Origin: DATLNM01 sp035536775
Lineage (GTDB): Bacteria > Actinomycetota > CADDZG01 > WHSQ01
Assembly: GCA_035536775.1 (NCBI GenBank)
Contig: DATLNM010000003.1
Location: 1-24,464, forward strand
Length of the DNA stretch: 24,464 nucleotides
Reading direction: 5' to 3'
This document shows positions 7,801 through 12,571 of the stretch, piece after piece. The first letter of the stretch is position 1; the number at the start of each line of letters is the position of its first letter. Made by a program: the position numbers and the translations under genes. Under the pieces are notes generated by a model. It was not told the DNA's origin and did not search any database. It saw only the letters and a list, made by a program, of their open reading frames with translations.

Positions 7801-9245
7801 GGTTGAGCCGTGTCGTCGCCCATAGACGAGGTGGGCTCCGCACCGTCGCTCCCCATCGGGCGGATAACGACCGTGAACTCCTCTTTGGTGTAACCGGCCG
7901 CGACCTGGCGCGCTTTGACGTGCTCGCCCGGCGCGGCGAGAGGCTCGCCTTGAGACCGCTCGATCAGGTGCTCCCCGAGCCAGTCGCCGTAGGGCCGCCT
8001 ACGCGCCAACGTCGTCTTCACAGCGGCGTCTTCGACGATTCCCCCTGCGGCAGGATCGACCACGAACGACCCGCCGGGGCCGACCTTCGTGCGACGGACG
8101 CGTCCGTGTCCGCGCGTCGTCACCGCACCGGCCTCCGAGGCGCACGCGACGAGTCCGTCTTCGCAGATCGACACACGCAGCGGCCTCAGCCCGTTGCGGT
8201 CGAGCGTCGCAGCGACGCGATCACCGTCCGAGAACACGAGGGCAGCCGGTCCATCCCACGGCTCGATGAGGCATGCCTGGTAGTGGAAGAACTCTCGCAC
8301 CTCAGAGTCGAGGTCGAGCACTCCCTCCCAGGCCGGGGGGACCAGCATCGCGGCGGCGTGAGGGAGGTCGCGCCCACCGCGCACGAGCAACTCCAGGGCC
8401 TCGTCGAGGATCCCGGAGTCCGATCCGTCCGTGTCGACGATCGGGCGCAACAGGTCTTCAGGAGCGAGGTCGTCCGATCCGAGACGCCCCTCACGGGCGC
8501 GGAGGAGAGCGACATTCCCTCGGATCGTGTTGATCTCGCCGTTGTGCGCGAGGAAGCGGAAGGGCTGCGCGCGCTCCCATGTCGGGGTCGTGTTTGTCGA
8601 GTAGCGCTGGTGGAAGATCGCGAACCACGCGGCGTAGGCGGGGTCGGCGAGGTCAAGATAGAACGCGGAGAGCTGATCCGCCGCGCATAGCGCCTTGTAG
8701 GTGATGGTGCGGAACGAGCACGACGCGACGTAGAGCTTTAGATGCTGCTCGCGCGCCGCGGCCTCGATCCTCCGGCGCGCTCGGAACGCCCGTCGCTCCC
8801 CGTCCTCGGCATCGCTCCCGACGGGGCGGTGGATGACCGCGTGCTCGATCAGGGGCGCCGTCGCTTTGGCGCTGTCACCGAGGGCGTTCTCATCGATAGG
8901 CACGGGGCGCCAACGGGCCAGGACGAGGTCCTCCGCACGGCATGCGTCTTCGACCGCGGCGCGCCCGAGCTCGGGCTGCGAGGGGTCGAGGAAGGTCGTG
9001 ATAAGTCCGGCGCGCCCGGGGTCGGCAACCCCTTCGGCGGCCAGGATCGCGCTTGGGAGCGGTAGAAGGAGACCGGCGCCGTCGCCCGTCAATGCGTCCG
9101 CAGCCACGGCCCCACGGTGACGGACCCGGCACAGGGCCTCGACGGCGTTATCGACGATCGCGCGGCTGGGGCGTCCCTTCGAGTCCGCGACGAATCCGAT
9201 CCCGCAGGCGTCGCGTTCGTCTCGCAGGGGGTCGTACAGAGCCAT
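4815..9245 (-). CDS. gltB: Glutamate synthase (NADPH-type), large subunit
   Basis: Makes glutamate from glutamine and 2-oxoglutarate: the N-terminal amidotransferase releases ammonia, which is channelled to the FMN/[3Fe-4S] synthase domain. 1476 residues, the usual length. Cys14 (in RDACGIGF) is the class II amidotransferase nucleophile, exposed after removal of a short propeptide. The FMN-binding synthase domain includes 'GEGGEAPERYGDQRNSGIKQ', 'VHISGSDGGTGASP', and the cluster cysteines in GC-x5-C-x4-CPVGIATQ. The C-terminal part is the GXGXG structural domain. I chose the second of two adjacent ATGs (9245) because GGAGG lies six bases before it; an in-frame ATG at 9278 would sit directly on a terminator T-tract without a ribosome site. 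No small subunit (gltD) is in the window; a GNAT gene follows instead. Confidence 0.97.
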   Translation of the reverse strand: MALYDPLRDERDACGIGFVADSKGRPSRAIVDNAVEALCRVRHRGAVAADALTGDGAGLLLPLPSAILAAEGVADPGRAGLITTFLDPSQPELGRAAVEDACRAEDLVLARWRPVPIDENALGDSAKATAPLIEHAVIHRPVGSDAEDGERRAFRARRRIEAAAREQHLKLYVASCSFRTITYKALCAADQLSAFYLDLADPAYAAWFAIFHQRYSTNTTPTWERAQPFRFLAHNGEINTIRGNVALLRAREGRLGSDDLAPEDLLRPIVDTDGSDSGILDEALELLVRGGRDLPHAAAMLVPPAWEGVLDLDSEVREFFHYQACLIEPWDGPAALVFSDGDRVAATLDRNGLRPLRVSICEDGLVACASEAGAVTTRGHGRVRRTKVGPGGSFVVDPAAGGIVEDAAVKTTLARRRPYGDWLGEHLIERSQGEPLAAPGEHVKARQVAAGYTKEEFTVVIRPMGSDGAEPTSSMGDDTAQPPLASARRGVFSYLKQRFAQVTNPPIDHLRERHVMSLSTRLGRRARLLHEAPKAAALKEYPSPLLFPSALQELEGDGAIILDATFPVSAGPEGLEVRCLELVAEAVEHVARDRHVLVVSDRAWAPGRAAIPAALAAGAIHHELLATGLRSSTSLVVDSIEPRESHHIACLLTNGADAVCPRLALESVTELALASRLGGEVPAPEAQRKFLSAMEDGLLKIMSKMGISTLDSYRGAQIIEAMGLGPDVMELCFTGMASALGGLTLADLGEDVLDRHDAALQTSPVLANSGNIKFKKGGEYHSLNPDVIDGIHHIVGLKEAQEQDLAAAHALQRAVKGDDGSYARFASLVDDRPPAEPRDLLELVASVTPTPLDEVEPAEAIARRFSTGAMSHGALSAEAHETLSVAMNMIGGMANTGEGGEAPERYGDQRNSGIKQVASGRFGVTPAYLANARELQIKMAQGSKPGEGGQLPGKKVTDEIARLRHTVPGVALISPPPHHDIYSIEDLAQLIYDLKQANPRAAVSVKLVSSEGVGTIAAGVVKGLADVVHISGSDGGTGASPLSSIKNAGMPWEIGLAETQLALASNGLRGRARIRVDGGLKTGRDIIIAALLGADEYSFGTAALVAEGCILVRTCHRDTCPVGIATQDPALRAKFAGTPEMVARYLMFVAEDVRMFLASLGLRSLDEAIGRTDLLTVRSVEGRGARLDLTPLLGKPDGEERRFTGGLPVQKPRSVLGDRLFGDGISALLEGGAVELDYEITTADRTFGARLSCDASLGGTERTGTVKARLEGSAGQSFGAFLGDGIDITLTGEANDYVAKGMAGGRVSIKPPANDAGDPYLVGNTVLYGATGGSLFIAGRAGERFAVRNSGAVAVVEGTGDHACEYMTAGAVVILGPTGRNVGAGMSGGELYLFDPDGELDERLNKQLVAAYAPTEGQLVSLRRVIERHADATDSTKARAILEDWEDTKTSFCRVAPVAEVARLEALFEGTTVAAV

Positions 9246-9279
9246 CATGTCCCTCCGGTAGGTCGGAACGCCGGGCATG

Positions 9280-9304
9280 AAAAAGGCGCTCGTTCCGGAG
9301 CGCC
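9280..9304 (-). terminator. Intrinsic terminator / attenuator candidate in gltB leader
   Basis: On the minus strand GGCGCTC and GAGCGCC (genomic 9298-9304 and 9285-9291) form a perfect 7-bp GC-rich stem with a six-base loop, immediately followed by five T (genomic A run 9280-9284). It ends 35 bases before the chosen gltB start and reads in the gltB direction. It would therefore stop either an RNA coming from the sigma-factor region or the gltB leader transcript itself. Upstream, GGGAG/CTCCC (9323-9327 and 9344-9348) forms another stem, and part of it (complement of 9343-9347) could instead pair with the 5' arm of the terminator, so an on/off switch is conceivable. The hairpin is visible; attenuation is inference. 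Confidence 0.55.
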
Positions 9305-9403
9305 GTTGCTCTGTATGGATGCGGGAGTCACGCTACCAGACGGCTCCCTGCCGCCACAACGACCCTCAGCCGCCGCTACCCCCCGGACCCCCCACCCCCC
9401 AAT

Positions 9404-9429
9404 GCAACCTTTCGAGGAGATGGCGTGTC
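9404..9429 (+). promoter_or_regulatory. Possible ECF-type promoter of the sigma-factor gene
   Basis: GCAACC (9404-9409) and GTC (9427-9429) are separated so that AAC and GTC are 18 bases apart, the spacing of the GGAAC-N16/17-CGTC promoters used by many group 4 sigma factors. The predicted RNA start falls only a few bases before the ATG at 9442, so the message would be almost leaderless, which fits the lack of a well-placed ribosome site. ECF sigma genes often transcribe themselves. Short motif; low certainty. Confidence 0.3.
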
Positions 9430-9441
9430 TTTACTTATGTC

Positions 9442-9936
9442 ATGCGCACCTCAGAGCGAGACGCCGAGTTCAGGGACTTCTATTTCAGCGAGCACGCACG
9501 CCTGCGCTCGATCGCCCTGATGCTCGTGGGCGATCCGGGCAAGGCATCGGACCTCGCCCAGGAAGCGCTGTTGAGGTCCTATGTCGCCTGGTACCGCATC
9601 CGCCGTGACGACCCGGGGCCGTACGCGCGCAAGATCCTCGTCAACCTCTGCCGTAATCACCACCGGCGCCGTTTCCTCGAGGCGCGCAAGAAGCCATTCC
9701 CCGCTCCCGACAGCACCGCAGACCACAGCGGCGGAGTGGCAGAAGGCCTGCGCGTGGCAGCCGCTCTCCGAGAGCTGAGCCCGACCCGGCGCGCCGCGAT
9801 CGTGCTCCGCTACTACGAGGACATGACCGAGCCCGAGATCGCCCGTGTGCTCGACCGCCCCCTCTCGACCATCAAGTCCGACATCCGCCGAGGGCTCGAG
9901 CGACTCCGGCCCCTGCTGCAAGAGGAGGCCTCATGA
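9442..9936 (+). CDS. ECF (group 4) RNA polymerase sigma factor, SigE-like
   Basis: Directs RNA polymerase to a small set of promoters. 164 residues with the two expected domains: region 2 (about 10-77; FRDFYFSEHARLRSIALML, then GDPGKASDLAQEALLRSYVAW, the core-binding and -10-recognition helices) and region 4 (about 108-156; LSPTRRAAIVLRYYEDM, then the helix-turn-helix EIARVLDRPLSTIKSDI). This pattern matches the short SigE-family sigma factors abundant in actinomycetes. ATG 9442 was chosen because region 2 begins about ten residues in; the frame stays open upstream, but that part is Pro-rich and unlike sigma factors. AGGAGA lies 21 bases upstream, too far to be a normal ribosome site. The stop overlaps the next gene's ATG (ATGA), so sigma factor and membrane partner are translationally coupled. 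Confidence 0.93.
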   Translation: MRTSERDAEFRDFYFSEHARLRSIALMLVGDPGKASDLAQEALLRSYVAWYRIRRDDPGPYARKILVNLCRNHHRRRFLEARKKPFPAPDSTADHSGGVAEGLRVAAALRELSPTRRAAIVLRYYEDMTEPEIARVLDRPLSTIKSDIRRGLERLRPLLQEEAS

Positions 9937-11000
9937 GCGATGAAGAGAGGTTGCGTCGCCTGATGGATCGGGCACGAGGGAAGGAGCGGTCCGATGCGGC
10001 CGACTGGGAACGATTCACACACCGCGCACACCGGAGACTGCTCATGAATCGAGCCGCGGCCGCAGGACTTGCGCTAGTGCTGGTGGCCGGCGGCGCCGCC
10101 ATCGGAACCACGATCCTGACTAACGACAAGCTCACTCCGGCTCCGGTCGCGCCCGCTGGGTCCGCAACGGCGACTGCCGAGCGCGTTCAAGAAGTGTGCG
10201 TCGATGCGGATGCGCCTAACGAGCCGATCGATGAGTGCACACCCTTTCCCGTCCCCGAACCATCACCCTTCCCGACCGCGGCGACGATCGAGGTGTGGTT
10301 CGTCGATGGGGAGCGGTTGTCGGCCAGTTATGCCGAGATCAATGGGGAACTTGGTCACGAGGCCTGGAAGAGCAGGGCGCTCGACGCTCTGGAGGCGCTG
10401 GCTGAGGCAGCCAGCCTCGCGGACGATGAGTCGACTGCTATTCCTGAAGATGCGCATGCGCTCGGCATCAGCTTCGAGGGCGACACTGCGATCGTCGATC
10501 TGCCTGCCGAGTTCGAATCCGGCGGGGGATCGCTCTCGATGATGTTGCGGGTCGCGCAGGTCGTGTTCACCGTCACCCAGTTCGAGGAGGTCGGTGGTGT
10601 TCGATTCGCGATCGAGGGCGAGCTGCGGGACTACATCGGCGGCGAGGGGATCGATGTCAGCAAGCCGCTGTCCCGCTCCGACTTCGAGGACTACGCGCCG
10701 GCCATCACGGTCGAGTCACCCGAGCCCGCGGAGACGGTCACCAGCCCCGTGAAGATCGCGGGGACGGCCAACGTCTACGAGGCCAACGTGAATATCCGCA
10801 TCCTGGACGAGAACGGCGACGTCCTGAACGAAACGTTCGTGACCGCCACCTGCGGGACGGGCTGCCGCGGGACCTACGAGAAGGCCGTGTCCTTCGAGGT
10901 CGATCACGAGCAACCCGGGACGGTCGAGGTGCTGACCTACTCCGCTGAAGACGGCTCCCCGATGTTCGCGGTGTCAGTGCCTGTGACTCTCATGCCGTGA
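9933..11000 (+). CDS. Single-pass membrane protein with GerMN and Gmad2 domains; candidate anti-sigma factor
   Basis: 355 residues. A charged, Arg-rich N-terminus of about 38 residues is followed by one membrane segment (about 41-62, AAAAGLALVLVAGGAAIGTTIL), which predicts a short cytoplasmic head and a large extracellular part. Outside, a Pro/Thr linker leads to a GerMN domain (about 108-230, 'TIEVWFVDGERL' through 'VVFTVTQFEEVGGVRFAIEG') and a C-terminal Gmad2 immunoglobulin-like domain (about 253-353, 'ITVESPEPAETVTSPVKIAGTA...'). Both domains occur in envelope and spore-germination proteins, including in non-sporulating actinomycetes. The ATG overlaps the sigma-factor stop, the usual place of an anti-sigma gene, but the cytoplasmic head lacks the zinc-binding HxxxCxxC motif of classical anti-sigma factors. 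Anti-sigma function is therefore an inference from position and topology. It ends one base from the convergent regulator gene. Confidence 0.85.
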   Translation: MSDEERLRRLMDRARGKERSDAADWERFTHRAHRRLLMNRAAAAGLALVLVAGGAAIGTTILTNDKLTPAPVAPAGSATATAERVQEVCVDADAPNEPIDECTPFPVPEPSPFPTAATIEVWFVDGERLSASYAEINGELGHEAWKSRALDALEALAEAASLADDESTAIPEDAHALGISFEGDTAIVDLPAEFESGGGSLSMMLRVAQVVFTVTQFEEVGGVRFAIEGELRDYIGGEGIDVSKPLSRSDFEDYAPAITVESPEPAETVTSPVKIAGTANVYEANVNIRILDENGDVLNETFVTATCGTGCRGTYEKAVSFEVDHEQPGTVEVLTYSAEDGSPMFAVSVPVTLMP

Positions 11001-11001
11001 G

Positions 11002-11697
11002 TTAGGCGGGGAGGACCCAGAGGTTGTCGGCGAGGCCCGCGCCTAGCGCGACCTGCCCGCCCTCGACCGACAAGGTTCGAGTGCCGTCGGGGGCGATGTC
11101 GATGACCTCGAGATCGCGGCCGGGCATCAGTCTGTGATCCTCGAGGAACTTCAGAACGTCGCCGTCCAACTCGACATCCTCGAGCAGCCGGGTCAGCCGG
11201 CCCTTGTCGCCGATGGCCATCCCGGCGACGGCTTTGAGGTCGGACCAGGGCACCGCGGGTCCCGCGCCGGGGATCGGGTTGCCGTGGGGGCAGGTCGGGT
11301 CGCCCTCTAGCTTGTCGAGGATGGCCTGCTCGACCTGGGGGGTCATGACCTTCTCCCAGTCCTCGGCCTCGTGGTGGCACATGTGCCATGGGATCCCGAG
11401 GATGTCGACGAGCATCCGCTCGGCCAGCCGGTGGCGGCGCACGAGGGCCTCGGCGATCACTCGCCCCTCGTCGGTGAGCCCGATGTCACGCCCGTCGGCG
11501 ACGCTGACGTAACCCTCGTCGACGAGGCGTTTCACGCCCTCGGACACCGTCGCGGGTGCCAGGCCGAGGCGCTCGCCGATACGGGCCTTGAGGACCCTCT
11601 GGCCCTCCTCCTCCAGCTCGTAAACCGCCTCGAGGTACTCCTTCGAGGCCGGGTTGAGCTTGCGAAGATCGGGCGACGGCATGCTCACGGCCGACAT
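11002..11697 (-). CDS. DtxR/MntR-family metal-dependent transcriptional regulator
   Basis: Metal-activated DNA-binding repressor, 231 residues. Order: winged helix-turn-helix (about 12-76; ARIGERLGLAPATVSEGVKRL is the recognition unit), dimerisation and metal-binding domain (about 77-150, ending in CPHGNPIPG), and a C-terminal SH3-like/FeoA domain (about 155-228). Aligning by eye to B. subtilis MntR, its ligands D8, E11, H77, E99 and E102 correspond here to E20, E23, H89, E112 and E115; DtxR's Met10 and Cys102 are both Glu. This favours Mn(II) over Fe(II). The sixth MntR ligand (His103, DtxR His106) is Lys116. Start ATG 11697 has GGAGG about 11 bases upstream; a second ATG at 11682 is possible. 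The gene faces away from the zincin-like gene across 52 bases. Confidence 0.93.
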   Translation of the reverse strand: MSAVSMPSPDLRKLNPASKEYLEAVYELEEEGQRVLKARIGERLGLAPATVSEGVKRLVDEGYVSVADGRDIGLTDEGRVIAEALVRRHRLAERMLVDILGIPWHMCHHEAEDWEKVMTPQVEQAILDKLEGDPTCPHGNPIPGAGPAVPWSDLKAVAGMAIGDKGRLTRLLEDVELDGDVLKFLEDHRLMPGRDLEVIDIAPDGTRTLSVEGGQVALGAGLADNLWVLPA

Positions 11698-11736
11698 CCT
11701 AGTGGGCGCCTCCGCAGGACCCGGAGCGTTTTCACC

Positions 11737-11742
11737 TAACAT
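11737..11742 (+). promoter_or_regulatory. -10 box for leaderless transcript of the zincin-like gene
   Basis: TAACAT lies seven bases before the ATG at 11750, so transcription would start at or next to the start codon. No ribosome site precedes this ATG, which agrees with a leaderless mRNA. No clear -35 element is seen. The box is part of TTAGGTGA on the other strand, which resembles half of the iron-box consensus recognised by DtxR/IdeR proteins, and a DtxR-family gene starts 52 bases away in the other direction. Confidence 0.35.
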
Positions 11743-11749
11743 TGCCCCG

Positions 11750-12472
11750 ATGAGGTCCCGGGCTCTCTCCCTTTTGGCTCTTAGCGTGCTTGCCGCGGCG
11801 TTGGTCGCGCCGGCCACGGCCCGCGCTCAGGGGTCGGATTTCCAGATCCCGGTGTGGTTCTACTGGGAAGAATCGACGCTCGACACGATCGTCATCCCGC
11901 CCGAGCACGGACAGATCTACAACGCCGACGGCATCCTCAACGGGGGAGACGCGGGCGAGCTCACCCTGAACAACAGCTACTTGGACGCCATCGAGAGCTC
12001 CATAGCCGGATGGGAAACCGCCATCCAGCAGTTCGGTTCGCCCGCGCTGCGTGACAAGGTCGAGATCAATGTCTACGTCCTCGGGCAGGACAGCATCCCG
12101 AGCTCGGTCATGTTCGACCCGGAGATCGTGGTGTTCACCGACCAGTCCAAGGCATCTGTCCTCGGCATCGCCTTCAGCACGCGCCCATGTCTCGTCAACA
12201 ACTCGAAGATGCTCGTCTCGAGCTTCAGCTACGAGGACATGTGGAACACCAACGGTCAGGAGTTCGGTCACTGCCTAGGGCTCAGCCACGTCGTCAACGA
12301 GCAGCCGGAGCTGGACGTGATGAACGGCCTTTATCCGCACAACATCGGGGCCAAGGACAACCCTCTGCATTGCATGAGCAACCTCGACGTCAGGGCCCTC
12401 GAGCATGTCTTCCTTGGCGGCCCTGAGGTCGTCTCGATTCCGGCGAGCGAGTACACCACAACCGACTGTTAA
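11750..12472 (+). CDS. Secreted zincin-like (metzincin-type) protein with altered zinc site
   Basis: 240 residues. Residues 1-26 are a good Sec signal peptide (MRSRAL, hydrophobic LLALSVLAAALVAP, cleavage after ARA), so the protein is exported. The C-terminal half has the layout of a metzincin protease: helix motif Q170-E-F-G-H174-C-L-G-L-S-H180, equivalent to HExxHxxGxxH, then a Met-turn-like 'DVMNG' (Met191). The first zinc ligand is Gln (codon CAG, 12257-12259) instead of His (CAC/CAT), one base away. With this change zinc binding and protease activity may be reduced or lost, or Gln may take the ligand's place. Five cysteines (147, 175, 208 and 240 among them) could form disulfides. Start ATG 11750 is set by the signal peptide. 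Function is unknown. Confidence 0.8.
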   Translation: MRSRALSLLALSVLAAALVAPATARAQGSDFQIPVWFYWEESTLDTIVIPPEHGQIYNADGILNGGDAGELTLNNSYLDAIESSIAGWETAIQQFGSPALRDKVEINVYVLGQDSIPSSVMFDPEIVVFTDQSKASVLGIAFSTRPCLVNNSKMLVSSFSYEDMWNTNGQEFGHCLGLSHVVNEQPELDVMNGLYPHNIGAKDNPLHCMSNLDVRALEHVFLGGPEVVSIPASEYTTTDC

Positions 12473-12535
12473 GTGATCGCCACGGCTCCGCCGAGGGCGG
12501 AACGAGTCCATCTCCGTTGACGATCGCGCCGCAGA

Positions 12536-12554
12536 GGCAGCGCAGCGCGCTGCC
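12536..12554. other. Hairpin in the polA leader
   Basis: GGCAGCGC (12536-12543) and GCGCTGCC (12547-12554) form a perfect 8-bp stem with a three-base loop, ending five bases before the polA ribosome site (AAGGA, 12560-12564). A smaller stem TCCGCC-GAG-GGCGGA lies at 12487-12501, just after the zincin-like gene. Neither is followed by a T-run, so they are not clear intrinsic terminators. They are the only structure seen in the 99-base gap. Confidence 0.4.
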
Positions 12555-12571
12555 GTCCGAAGGAAACTGAA

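Noticed and set aside
9246..9278. Upstream ATG (9278) as the gltB start
   Set aside because: Would place the initiation site directly on the terminator T-run with no Shine-Dalgarno, and would lengthen the amidotransferase propeptide; the ATG at 9245 has a good GGAGG.
9245..9331. 29-codon leader open frame (GTG start) on the minus strand ending in TGATG over the gltB start
   Set aside because: Its GTG lies inside the best -10 candidate, so it would not be on that transcript; there is no ribosome site and no run of Glu/Gln codons. Kept only as a curiosity for the attenuator idea.
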